Below the pieces are notes generated by a model. The model was not told the DNA's origin and did not search any database. It worked only from the letters and a program-made list of their open reading frames with translations. From positions 13,401 to 29,513 of the forward strand of contig CAJTQM010000014.1 of the NCBI GenBank assembly GCA_910578255.1: a stretch of 16,113 bases of DNA, read 5' to 3'. This DNA is from an uncultured Oscillospiraceae bacterium. Lineage in GTDB: Bacteria > Bacillota > Clostridia > Oscillospirales > Ruminococcaceae. Position 1 is the stretch's first letter; the number at the start of each line of letters is the position of its first letter. Made by a program: the position numbers and the translations under genes. Of the stretch, positions 6,040 through 12,996 are shown in pieces.

Positions 6040-6549
6040 TTGCAGCCGCAAAGAGTCTGCCATCCGCTAAAACCGGTGTTTGACAGCCGCTCCCGGGTGC
6101 TTTTGCTGGGCACGATGCCCTCTCCTCAGTCCCGGGCACAGGGGTTTTACTACGCTCACCCGAGAAACCGGTTCTGGCCGGTGATGGGGCGGATTTTTGG
6201 CGAGCCGGTGCCGGAAACCGCCGAGGAACGGCGGCGCTTTTGCTTAGAATACGGCGTCGCCTTGTGGGATGTACTGTCCTCCTGCGTGATCCGCGGCGCC
6301 GGAGACGGCAGCATCCGGGAGCCAGAGCCGAACCCGGTGGAAAGGATTTTGCAGGCGGCGCCAATCCGGGCGGTGTTTACCACCGGCCGAAAAGCCTATA
6401 CGCTTTACAATCGGTATTGCCTGCCCCGAACAAGGATGCAGGCGTTTTCGCTGCCATCCACCAGCCCGGCCAACTGCGCCGTTTCCCTAGAGCAGCTGGA
6501 GACGGCTTACCGGGCGATTTTGCCCTATTGTCTGGAGGAGGAAGAATGA
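6040..6549 (+). CDS. Hypoxanthine (deoxyinosine)-DNA glycosylase, uracil-DNA-glycosylase superfamily
   Basis: The 169-aa protein has the features of the DNA-deoxyinosine glycosylase family. An early L-L-L-G-T-M-P-S motif (21-28) is followed by Q-G-F-Y-Y-x-H-P-x-N-R-F-W (34-46), and the C-terminal active-site-region strand reads S-L-P-S-T-S-P-A-N (137-145). These enzymes remove hypoxanthine, the deaminated adenine base, from DNA in base-excision repair. No ATG is available near the right place. TTG 6040 is the chosen start, because GGAGG at 6026-6030 is 9 bases upstream and the homologous region begins immediately after. The gene starts 4 bases after the stop of the AAC(6')-like gene and overlaps the next gene by ATGA. 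Confidence 0.87.
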   Translation: MQPQRVCHPLKPVFDSRSRVLLLGTMPSPQSRAQGFYYAHPRNRFWPVMGRIFGEPVPETAEERRRFCLEYGVALWDVLSSCVIRGAGDGSIREPEPNPVERILQAAPIRAVFTTGRKAYTLYNRYCLPRTRMQAFSLPSTSPANCAVSLEQLETAYRAILPYCLEEEE

Positions 6550-7265
6550 ACAAGCAAAGCATCTGGGAGGAAGCCAAAAAGCAGCTGGCGGTGGACCTTG
6601 CCTGCGCACCGTCGGATTTCGACCGGCCGGGGATCTTCTTTTGTCCGGCGGCGGACCTGCCGGGCCGCCGGCCCTTTCCCCGAAAAATGCCGGCCTTTGA
6701 CATGGTCAGCTTTGGCCAGGGGACGGTGGTCAGCGCCGAAGAGACGTTTTTACCCGGACTTCAGCGGCAGCTGTCCGGCCTTGAGCGAGACCGGCTGTGG
6801 TCCCAGCCCTTTTTGCGCAGTCTGGGCCATTATTTTTTGCCGGATCCTCAGAGAATGGAGCGCCTCTCCCCGCCGGCGGGCCTGCGGCTGGAATGGGTTC
6901 GGGCTCAGGACATGGAAAAGCTGTACCGAATCCCCGGTTTTTCCAACGCTCTGGGGTACGATCCGTCCGCCGCACGGCCGGATGTGCTGGCCCTTTGTGC
7001 CTGGGAAGAAAGCCGGCTGGTGGGCGTCGCTGGTGTTAGCGAAGACTGCCGGATGCTCTGGCAGGTGGGGGTGGATGTACTGCCCGACTGGCGGGGCCGC
7101 GGCTTGGCGGCGGCGCTGGTCAGCGGACTGTCACAGGCGGTGCTGGAGCGGGGAAAAATCCCCTATTACGGAACCTCCAGCAGCAATCTTGCCTCCCAGC
7201 GGACGGCGTGTCGGGCCGGGTACTGTCCCGCCTGGGTGTGCAGCTACGGCGTGGATTTTGACTGA
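6546..7265 (+). CDS. GNAT family N-acetyltransferase, 239 aa
   Basis: The C-terminal third is a GNAT domain. A strand (LALCAWEESRLVGVAGVSED) leads to V-G-V-D-V-L-P-D-W-R-G-R-G-L-A, with the acetyl-CoA loop R-G-R-G-L-A at 183-188, and a YYGTSSSNLASQRTACRAGY helix-strand end. The first 110 residues (for example DRLWSQPFLRSLGHYFLPD) form an extra N-terminal domain that I cannot name. The substrate is unknown. ATG 6546 has GGAGGAAGA upstream and overlaps the preceding stop by four bases, so translation is coupled to the glycosylase. The gene ends the five-gene operon and is followed by a terminator. Confidence 0.8.
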   Translation: MNKQSIWEEAKKQLAVDLACAPSDFDRPGIFFCPAADLPGRRPFPRKMPAFDMVSFGQGTVVSAEETFLPGLQRQLSGLERDRLWSQPFLRSLGHYFLPDPQRMERLSPPAGLRLEWVRAQDMEKLYRIPGFSNALGYDPSAARPDVLALCAWEESRLVGVAGVSEDCRMLWQVGVDVLPDWRGRGLAAALVSGLSQAVLERGKIPYYGTSSSNLASQRTACRAGYCPAWVCSYGVDFD

Positions 7266-7294
7266 AAAACCTGTTGTTTTCTAAAATATGAGGC

Positions 7295-7324
7295 AAAAAA
7301 AGGCGGGAAAAACCCGTCTTTTTG
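7295..7324 (+). terminator. Intrinsic terminator after the 3920-7265 operon
   Basis: An A-run and GGCGGG (through 7307) pair, across a short A-rich loop, with CCCGTC (about 7313-7318) followed by TTTTT. One G-T wobble is present in the stem. Its position 29 bases after the last stop codon fits. Confidence 0.8.
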
Positions 7325-7350
7325 TATGGAAAAATGGATGGCGATCAGGA

Positions 7351-7379
7351 TTGACAAAATTCGGCCGCCGAGTTATAAT
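7351..7379 (+). promoter_or_regulatory. Consensus sigma-A promoter of the MarR-MATE operon
   Basis: -35 TTGACA (7351-7356), a 17-base spacer and -10 TATAAT (7374-7379): both hexamers are perfect. It lies 60 bases before the regulator start, which suggests strong transcription that is normally repressed. Confidence 0.9.
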
Positions 7380-7387
7380 ACAAACTA

Positions 7388-7414
7388 TTGCGATGCTAAC
7401 AGTTGCAAAGCTAA
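7388..7414 (+). promoter_or_regulatory. Tandem direct repeats, probable MarR operator
   Basis: TTGCGATGCTAA (7388-7399) and TTGCAAAGCTAA (7403-7414) match at 10 of 12 bases with a 15-base period. They lie at about +3 to +29 from the likely transcription start. Position between promoter and regulator gene makes them candidates for autorepression by the adjacent MarR protein. Direct rather than inverted repeats are slightly unusual for MarR sites. Confidence 0.55.
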
Positions 7415-7438
7415 TGATTGGAAGAGGGAGGGAGTAGC

Positions 7439-7867
7439 ATGCAGATTCCGTTTCATGTGATGATTACCAAAGCGCTTTTGGCGCAGCGAAACGCCGTTTC
7501 TCCCTATCTTGCCCAAGAGGGGCTTTCCCCGGGTCAGCCCAAAATTCTGGCCTATTTAATCCAGCACGACCAGTGCAAGCAGCGGGATTTAGCCGAGTAT
7601 TACAATATCGAGGCGGCCACCGTTTCCCGGATTCTGTCCAACATGGAGGAAAAAGGCCTGATCCGCCGGGAGAGCCGGCGGGGGGAAAAGCGGGCCGCCA
7701 CGGTGGCGATCACCGAAGAGGGAAAGCGGATTTTTGCCCGGATGCAGGTCCATTTTAAAGAGGTGGAGCGCCGGGAACTGGAGGGCTTTTCCGAAGAAGA
7801 AGAGTCTGCGCTGCGGGCGTTTTTGCAGCGGCTTTACCAAAATCTCACCGGAAAAGAACTGGAATAA
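7439..7867 (+). CDS. MarR family transcriptional regulator
   Basis: The 142-aa protein has the MarR length and layout. N-terminal dimer helices are followed by a winged helix-turn-helix (QRDLAEYYNIEAATVSRILSNM about 48-70, then a basic wing with RRESRRGEKRAATVAIT), and a C-terminal helix for dimerisation. No signal or membrane segment is seen. ATG 7439 has GAGGGAGGG upstream; an in-frame TTG at 7418 precedes that ribosome site and is rejected. It sits just after a consensus promoter with tandem operator-like repeats, and 20 bases upstream of a MATE transporter. It is most likely a ligand-relieved repressor of itself and the pump. The ligand cannot be read from sequence. Confidence 0.92.
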   Translation: MQIPFHVMITKALLAQRNAVSPYLAQEGLSPGQPKILAYLIQHDQCKQRDLAEYYNIEAATVSRILSNMEEKGLIRRESRRGEKRAATVAITEEGKRIFARMQVHFKEVERRELEGFSEEEESALRAFLQRLYQNLTGKELE

Positions 7868-7887
7868 AAAAGAAAAGGAGCAAAAGG

Positions 7888-9270
7888 ATGGAACAAAAAA
7901 CAAGGGACCAGGCGCAGTATGAAAAAATGACCCAGACGCCGGTATCCAAGCTGATTATTTCACTGGCGATCCCCACGACCATCAGCATGCTGGTCACGTC
8001 GATTTACAACATGGCGGATACTTTTTTTGTGTCCAAGCTGGGGACCAGCGCCACCGGCGCCGTAGGAATCGTTATGTCGCTGATGGCCATTATCCAGGCG
8101 GTGGGCTTTACCCTGGGAATGGGCGCCGGCAGCACGATTTCCCGTTTATTGGGTCAGCAAAAACAAAAGGAAGCCAATGTCATCGGTTCCACCGCTTTTT
8201 TCAGCGCCCTGGCGTTTGGACTGCTGCTTACGATATTCGGCCTATCCTTTGTGGACGGGCTGATGGATCTTCTAGGCGCTACCCCGACCATCCTGCCCTA
8301 TGCCCGGGGCTACGCCCAATATATTTTGTTCGGCGCACCGGTGATGTGCGCGTCCTTTGTGCTCAATAATCTATTGCGTGCCGAGGGAAAGGCGGCTTTG
8401 TCCATGGTCGGCCTGACCCTGGGCGGGGTGCTGAACATCGGTCTGGACCCGGTCTTTATCTTCGTGTTGGACTTAGGAATTTCCGGCGCGGCCATTGCCA
8501 CCTTGATCAGCCAGTGCGTCAGCTTTTCCATTTTGCTGTTCTGCTTTTTAAGCGGCAAAAGCATCACCAAGCTTTCGATTCGCAGCGTATCCCGGCAGAT
8601 CGGGCCCTATGTGCAGATTATAAAAATCGGCTTTCCCTCTTTGTGCCGGCAGGGACTGGCAAGTATCGCCAACGTGGCTTTAAACGTCAACGCGGCGGTT
8701 TATGGCGACGCGGCGGTGGCGGCCATGTCCATTGTGGGACGGGTCTTTATGTTTATCCAATCGGTGATGCTGGGAATCGGCCAGGGCTTTCAGCCGGTGG
8801 CCGGATACAATTACGGCGCGGCCAAATACGACCGGGTGAAAAAATCCTACTGGTTCACCGTCAAGGCGGGCTTTACGCTTATGACCTCGCTGTGTGTCAT
8901 CGGCTTTTTGTTTGCGCCGCAGATTATGGCCTTGTTCCGCAAAGACGACCTGGACGTAATCGCCATCGGTACTTTGGCGTTTCGTGCCCAATGCGTGGCG
9001 CTGCCCCTGATGTCCTTATCCATCCCGACCAATATGCTGATGCAGTCTACCGGAAAATCTTTGGAGGCGACGATTCTGGCCTGCGCCCGACAGGGGATTT
9101 TTTACCTGCCGATCATACTGATTTTGCCGCGGATGGTGGACCTTTTGGGCATTCAGCTGGCGCAGCCTTTGTCCGACGCCTTGACCGTTGTGATCAGCGC
9201 GATCTTTCTGGCGCGGTTTATGCGAAAACTCAAGGACGAAGAGGCGGGGAAAAGGGAGCAAACAGCTTAA
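7888..9270 (+). CDS. MATE family multidrug/metabolite efflux transporter
   Basis: The 460-aa protein has about 12 hydrophobic membrane segments and clear MATE features: P-T-T-I-S-M-L-V-T-S-I-Y-N-M-A-D-T-F-F-V in the first helix, G-x-G-x-x-x-x-I-S-R-L-L-G-Q, the first-half loop N-N-L-L-R-A-E-G, and Q-G-F-Q-P-V-A-G-Y-N-Y-G-A in the second half, reflecting the two-fold pseudo-symmetry. It would export cationic compounds across the cytoplasmic membrane, driven by a sodium or proton gradient; the drug range cannot be read. The start follows AAAAGGAGCAAAAGG. It shares an operon with the MarR gene 20 bases upstream, which implies induction by a small molecule the pump may export, and ends at a strong terminator. 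Confidence 0.93.
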   Translation: MEQKTRDQAQYEKMTQTPVSKLIISLAIPTTISMLVTSIYNMADTFFVSKLGTSATGAVGIVMSLMAIIQAVGFTLGMGAGSTISRLLGQQKQKEANVIGSTAFFSALAFGLLLTIFGLSFVDGLMDLLGATPTILPYARGYAQYILFGAPVMCASFVLNNLLRAEGKAALSMVGLTLGGVLNIGLDPVFIFVLDLGISGAAIATLISQCVSFSILLFCFLSGKSITKLSIRSVSRQIGPYVQIIKIGFPSLCRQGLASIANVALNVNAAVYGDAAVAAMSIVGRVFMFIQSVMLGIGQGFQPVAGYNYGAAKYDRVKKSYWFTVKAGFTLMTSLCVIGFLFAPQIMALFRKDDLDVIAIGTLAFRAQCVALPLMSLSIPTNMLMQSTGKSLEATILACARQGIFYLPIILILPRMVDLLGIQLAQPLSDALTVVISAIFLARFMRKLKDEEAGKREQTA

Positions 9271-9292
9271 AAAATACCGCCCTCAAAAATCG

Positions 9293-9320
9293 AAAAGGGA
9301 GCGTACAACGCTCCCTTTTT
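9293..9320. terminator. Bidirectional terminator between MATE and foldase genes
   Basis: AAAAGGGAGCG (9293-9303) pairs with CGCTCCCTTTT (9309-9319) around TACAA, with the T-run extending to 9320. It separates the convergent MATE (plus) and PrsA-like (minus) genes. Confidence 0.85.
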
Positions 9321-9335
9321 GTGTGCCTAAAAATC

Positions 9336-10418
9336 TTATTCGGCTTTACTGTACTGGGCATAGTAGTCCTTAGGCTCCATCAGCGTGACATTGCCGGCGT
9401 ATTCCACCTTTGCGCCGGTTACCCTTTCCTGAAACATGGTGCTGAACTGCTCCAGCATGTACCCTTCGCGAGTTTCGTCGACCGTGGGGATTTCGCTGGG
9501 CAGACGCAGGATGATGTGATAGCCAAACTGACTTTCTACCAGGTCGCTGATCTCGTATTCCTTTAGCGCCGCAGTTCCGTTATAAAACTCGTCTACCATT
9601 TCCCCGGGGCCGAAGCTGTAGCCCTCGGCAGGCTCGCCGGTGTCCTCGTTGTGCTCCGCCATCAGCTGGTCGAACAACTCCTGGGGATTTTCGCTGGCGC
9701 GCAGCTGGGCCAGAACCTCTTGCGCCTTCTGCTTCTGGCTGGCGATTTCCTCGTCGGACAGCGCGGCTCCCGCGTCGTCAACCGTTTTAAACAGGATGTG
9801 CTTTGCCGAATAGACCCCGTTTTCAGCGCCGTAATGCTGGTCGATATATTGCTGGATCGCTTCGTCGCTTACCTCCAAGGGCCCGCCTGCCGCGTAAAGC
9901 TTATTTTGCAGGTCGCTATAGAGATACTGGGTTTTGTACAGATAGAGGATGGTTTCCCGGGTGACGCCGGCGTTGGCCAGGCTTTCTTCAAACGCCTCTT
10001 CGCTGCCGAAGTTTTCCACATTGTTGGCGATCATCTGGTCCAGATAGGCCTGCACTTCCTTTTGGTCCTGCAGGCTGTATTCCTGGTCCAGATCGGTGAC
10101 AATCTGGTACTGAATCAGCGTGTCGAGGGTCGTGTTTTTGACATAATCCGAAACGGTTACGCCGTCGTAAAGGACCTCGTCCCACGCGATGCCGTCGGTG
10201 TAGTAAGCGGCGGTGTCCTCACAGACAATGGACAGCCAGTAGTAATACAATTCGGCGGAGATAGAAGAGCCGTTGATGGTCATTACGGTGGTTTTGGGAT
10301 CCAGACCGGTGATTCTTTTTACCAGCGAATCATCCTTTTTATTGCCGCAGCCGGTGAAAAAAGCGGCGGTCAGAGCAAAAACGAGCAACAGGGCAAAAGC
10401 AGCTTTGCATTTTTTCAT
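9336..10418 (-). CDS. PrsA/SurA-like peptidylprolyl isomerase lipoprotein (foldase)
   Basis: The 360-aa protein begins with a lipoprotein signal: MKKCK, a hydrophobic core, and a lipobox ending FTGC at Cys24, so it should be anchored to the outer face of the membrane. A SurA-N-type helical region (about residues 40-175) leads to a parvulin domain (about 203-306), marked by Y-S-A-K-H-I-L-F and the closing G-Y-H-I-I-L-R-L. PrsA proteins assist folding of secreted proteins; here the catalytic role is assigned by domain and not tested. The start ATG 10418 has AGGAG 8 bases upstream; a frame reaching back to 10496 would precede the signal peptide. It lies 166 bases after the homocysteine methyltransferase gene and may have its own weak promoter. 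Confidence 0.87.
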   Translation of the reverse strand: MKKCKAAFALLLVFALTAAFFTGCGNKKDDSLVKRITGLDPKTTVMTINGSSISAELYYYWLSIVCEDTAAYYTDGIAWDEVLYDGVTVSDYVKNTTLDTLIQYQIVTDLDQEYSLQDQKEVQAYLDQMIANNVENFGSEEAFEESLANAGVTRETILYLYKTQYLYSDLQNKLYAAGGPLEVSDEAIQQYIDQHYGAENGVYSAKHILFKTVDDAGAALSDEEIASQKQKAQEVLAQLRASENPQELFDQLMAEHNEDTGEPAEGYSFGPGEMVDEFYNGTAALKEYEISDLVESQFGYHIILRLPSEIPTVDETREGYMLEQFSTMFQERVTGAKVEYAGNVTLMEPKDYYAQYSKAE

Positions 10419-10504
10419 GGACAAACTCCTAAAAACAGCGCCGGCCAACGGCCAAAGCGATGACTGCCCTTCCGGCGGACAGCAAGCCGAAATCATGTAC
10501 CTTC

Positions 10505-10533
10505 ACTTTACCACAAACAAGGCGGCGGGACAA
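10505..10533 (-). promoter_or_regulatory. Possible promoter for the foldase gene
   Basis: On the minus strand, TTGTCC (10528-10533, four of six matches), a 17-base spacer and TAAAGT (10505-10510, four of six). It is weak but correctly placed in the 166-base gap. Confidence 0.35.
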
Positions 10534-10584
10534 CTGGAAAAAATGAATGATCGGTAAACTTTCCGTCCGGAATAGGTGAGGAGG

Positions 10585-11526
10585 CTACCGCAGGCGCTTT
10601 ACCCAGCCGAAAACCTGGGCGATGTCCGCCGGTGTGGTCCGGCAGCAGCCGCCGATTAAGCGGGCGCCTGCCTCGTACCAGCTTTGGGAGGCAAGGGCAA
10701 AGCCCCCCTCCTCCGAGGTACCCCGCCAGGTTTTGGTAGAGGGATCGTACACCTCTCCCGAATTGGGGTAAACGGCGATGGGCTTTTGGGTGGCGGTGCG
10801 GATATTCCGGATCAAAGAGGGCAGCAGATGCGGCGGCGTGCAGTTGATTCCGACTGCGGCAATCTGGTCGAATACGTCCATGGCGGCGGCGCAGACGGCG
10901 ATAGAGGTGCCGTCGCAGATGGTATCTTCGCTGTTGCAGCTGAAGCTGATCCAGCACGAGGCATCCGGGAATTCCCCGACGGTTTTGGCCATGGCCTGGG
11001 CCTCGAACAGGCAGGGAACCGTCTCACAGGCCAGAATGTCCGCACCCGCTTCCAACAGAAGCTGCATCCGGCGGCGGTGAAAATCCATCAGTTCCGGCTC
11101 GGAAATTTGGTAGTCCCCCCGGTATTCGCTGCCGTCGGCCAGATAGGCGCCATAGGGCCCCACCGCCGCCACGATCAGCGGATAAGGCCGCCCCTCCCGG
11201 TTTTTGGGATCCTGCCAGAAGCGGTCCCGGGCCTTGGCGGCGATCTTCACCGAATCGATGATAAAGCCCTCCGCCTGGGAAAGGGTGTAGCCCTTTTTCA
11301 AAAAGCCGTCGATGGTGGCCTGATAGCTGGCGGTCATGGCGCAGTCCGCCCCGGCCAGAAAATACTCGTAGTGGACCTGCTCAATGACCTCCGGGCGCTG
11401 GGCCAAAACCTTGGCGGACCACAGCGCGTCGTTTAGGTCCAGTCCCTTGCCCTCCAACTCGGTGGCCATGGCCCCGTCGAGAATCATGACCTGGTGTTCG
11501 TTTAGAAATTGTTCGATTCGATTCAT
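10585..11526 (-). CDS. mmuM: Homocysteine S-methyltransferase
   Basis: The 313-aa protein fits the MmuM/BHMT family. Its elements are L-D-G-A-M-A-T-E-L-E at the N-terminus (16-25), A-x-Y-Q-A (66-70), the zinc-binding G-I-N-C (Cys229), and the C-terminal G-G-C-C-R-T-T-P with the two zinc cysteines 294-295. These enzymes methylate homocysteine to methionine, using S-methylmethionine or SAM. No betaine-specific sign or folate/cobalamin domain is seen, so it is not MetH. ATG 11526 overlaps the stop of the upstream hydrolase gene by ATGA, so expression is coupled. The symbol follows the family and not a proven substrate. Confidence 0.88.
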   Translation of the reverse strand: MNRIEQFLNEHQVMILDGAMATELEGKGLDLNDALWSAKVLAQRPEVIEQVHYEYFLAGADCAMTASYQATIDGFLKKGYTLSQAEGFIIDSVKIAAKARDRFWQDPKNREGRPYPLIVAAVGPYGAYLADGSEYRGDYQISEPELMDFHRRRMQLLLEAGADILACETVPCLFEAQAMAKTVGEFPDASCWISFSCNSEDTICDGTSIAVCAAAMDVFDQIAAVGINCTPPHLLPSLIRNIRTATQKPIAVYPNSGEVYDPSTKTWRGTSEEGGFALASQSWYEAGARLIGGCCRTTPADIAQVFGWVKRLR

Positions 11527-12179
11527 TTTCCAACCGTCCCTTCTGTTTTATCCCCCTGATAGCGAAGCACGGCGATCTGCCGGGGGGTATCTTCCTCTAA
11601 AATCAGCTGATTGTCCGGATAGCGGTGAACCGGCAGATCGCCGGCCAGCGCCAGAAAATCCTCCACCTCGCCGATGACCGGGATGCCGTATTGGCCGAAC
11701 CGGTAATGCATGGGGATGACGACGCAGGCGCGAAGCTGGTCGGCCACCTGCCGGGCCTGTACCGCGTCGATGGTGTAAAATCCGCCTACCGGCACCATCA
11801 AAACGTCGCAGGGGCCGATCTGCGCGATCTGCTCCGGGGTGAGCAGATGACCCAAATCCCCGCAGTGGACCAGCTTTTTGCCGGCGAAATTCACCACGTG
11901 GACCAGATTTTCCCCTCGCTTTTTCCCCTGGCAGTCGTCATGCCAGGTTTTTACCGCGCGAAGAGCAAACGGCGAAGCGTCGGCCTTTTCCAGGGAAACC
12001 GCGGGAAGCCACGCGTGGTCGTGATGGCCGTGGCTGCACAAAACCTCGTTGGCAGATAGATGCAGCGGCGCGTATCCCTCCAGGCTGTTGTCGTACGGGT
12101 CCAGCACCAGCGTATAGCCCTTGGCGGACAGGGAAAAACAGGAATGCCCATGCCAGGTAATGGTGATTTTAGAATCCAC
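11523..12179 (-). CDS. Metallo-beta-lactamase-fold hydrolase (UlaG/UPF0173-like)
   Basis: The 218-aa protein begins I-T-W-H-G-H-S-C-F, has the metal motif H-G-H-H-D-H (residues 50-55), then V-H-C-G-D-L-G-H with the later metal aspartate, and ends V-I-P-M-H-Y with the final histidine. This is the UlaG/UPF0173-like branch of the metallo-beta-lactamase fold. The reaction is unknown, and these are not beta-lactamases by default. GTG 12179 is chosen because AAGGAGG lies 7 bases before it; an upstream TTG at 12200 precedes that site. It overlaps the mmuM gene and is the first gene of the minus-strand unit. A TATAAT box in the palindromic element 50 bases upstream may be its promoter. Confidence 0.85.
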   Translation of the reverse strand: MDSKITITWHGHSCFSLSAKGYTLVLDPYDNSLEGYAPLHLSANEVLCSHGHHDHAWLPAVSLEKADASPFALRAVKTWHDDCQGKKRGENLVHVVNFAGKKLVHCGDLGHLLTPEQIAQIGPCDVLMVPVGGFYTIDAVQARQVADQLRACVVIPMHYRFGQYGIPVIGEVEDFLALAGDLPVHRYPDNQLILEEDTPRQIAVLRYQGDKTEGTVGK

Positions 12180-12211
12180 AGTAAAACCTCCTTGAACCAA
12201 AAATCTACAAA

Positions 12212-12325
12212 AACGATCTTGTCGTTATTATACCATGAAGGCGAAGCCTGACATGGTATAATAGGCCATGCCCGTAGGGCGGCCATGAAAATTAAGTATA
12301 ATAGCGACTCTGTCGCTATTATACC
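12212..12325. repeat. Palindromic non-coding element of four consecutive hairpins
   Basis: The element holds, in order: AACGA/TCGTT (12212-12226); a 12-bp TATTATACCATG / CATGGTATAATA pair (12226-12237 and 12252-12263) enclosing AGGC-GAA-GCCT; a GGCC / GCCC-GTA-GGGC / GGCC hairpin (12264-12284); and a perfect 13-bp GTATAATAGCGAC / GTCGCTATTATAC hairpin with loop TCT (12296-12324). The first and last share the pattern [AG]CGA...TCTTG or TCTG...TCG[TC]TATTATACC, so the element looks built from related units. The arms repeatedly carry TATAAT. No ORF is present, no transposase is near and no target duplication is evident. It resembles a dispersed intergenic palindrome (REP/MITE-like). Confidence 0.65.
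12227..12254 (-). promoter_or_regulatory. Candidate promoter of the hydrolase-mmuM unit, inside the repeat element
   Basis: On the minus strand, a perfect extended -10 (TGGTATAAT, 12227-12235) lies 16 bases from ATGTCA (12249-12254, four of six). It would start transcription near 12220, about 41 bases before GTG 12179. Confidence 0.45.
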
Positions 12326-12360
12326 GCAAAACCGGTCCAAAGAAAAGCGGGTTGCACCGC

Positions 12361-12389
12361 TTGCCAACCAAAAAAGAATTGTGTAAAAT
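12361..12389 (+). promoter_or_regulatory. Promoter of the Nudix-GNAT operon
   Basis: -35 TTGCCA (12361-12366), a 17-base spacer and -10 TAAAAT (12384-12389), each five of six matches. It lies 63 bases before the Nudix start, just outside the palindromic element. Confidence 0.65.
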
Positions 12390-12452
12390 GAAAGTCATCC
12401 TCTTTCTGCTGGCAGATAGAGAAAAAAGTCAAATCATTTGGGGGAAAGGAAA

Positions 12453-12941
12453 ATGGCTTTTGACTGCGGATTTACCAGAGAAAACCGCTGGTTTCGGTAC
12501 CGGGCCGGCGCGATCATTGTAGAAGACGGCTGTATGCTGTTCGCGGGAAACAAGCTGGAGGATTATTACTATTCCATCGGCGGCGGCGTTCACATGGGGG
12601 AGACAGCAGAAGACGCGGTAAAACGCGAGGTGTACGAGGAAACGGGCGTGCGCTATGAAATCGACCGGCTGGCCGTGATTCACGAAAATTTCTTTAACGA
12701 CAATACCGGAACCTTAAAGGGACTGGACTGCCACGAAATCTCCCTGTACTTTTTGATGAAGCCCCGGGGAACCCAGGCGCTTTGCAGCAATAGCTACGTA
12801 AACGGCGTGCGGGAGGAAATGCACTGGATTCCCATCCGGGAGTTGGACCGGTATAAGGCTTTTCCGAGTTTTTTGAAGGTGTATTTTGCCGGGGAGCATC
12901 CGGGGATTGTTCATATCATCACCGACCAGAGGAAAAAGTAA
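12453..12941 (+). CDS. Nudix hydrolase
   Basis: The 162-aa protein contains a complete Nudix box, G-x5-E-x7-R-E-V-x-E-E-x-G-V (residues 44-66), inside the fold R-A-G-A-I-I-V-E-D-G to V-I-H-E-N-F-F. The two glutamates of E-E bind magnesium for cleavage of a nucleoside-diphosphate-X bond; the substrate cannot be assigned by motif alone. The N-terminal CGFTRENRWFRYRAGAIIVEDG is frequent in unassigned Clostridial Nudix proteins. ATG 12453 follows GGGGGAAAGG. A GNAT gene follows 55 bases later on the same strand, so the pair is probably one operon. Confidence 0.9.
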   Translation: MAFDCGFTRENRWFRYRAGAIIVEDGCMLFAGNKLEDYYYSIGGGVHMGETAEDAVKREVYEETGVRYEIDRLAVIHENFFNDNTGTLKGLDCHEISLYFLMKPRGTQALCSNSYVNGVREEMHWIPIRELDRYKAFPSFLKVYFAGEHPGIVHIITDQRKK

Positions 12942-12996
12942 CCGCGCAAAAAATGGGATTGGGAAAGTCCGGCACCGGCGGGAGGGATAAAGGCAA

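Noticed and set aside
9651..10463. A 270-aa plus-strand frame over the foldase gene
   Set aside because: It is the antisense of a lipoprotein with clear signal peptide and domain.
10565..10580. TTCCG/CGGAA hairpin as a terminator after mmuM
   Set aside because: The stem is 5 bp with a 2-base loop and no T-run on the minus strand.
12051..12420. GGCAGATAGA occurring at 12051 and 12411
   Set aside because: Ten bases, one copy inside the hydrolase gene, no structure around it; most likely chance.
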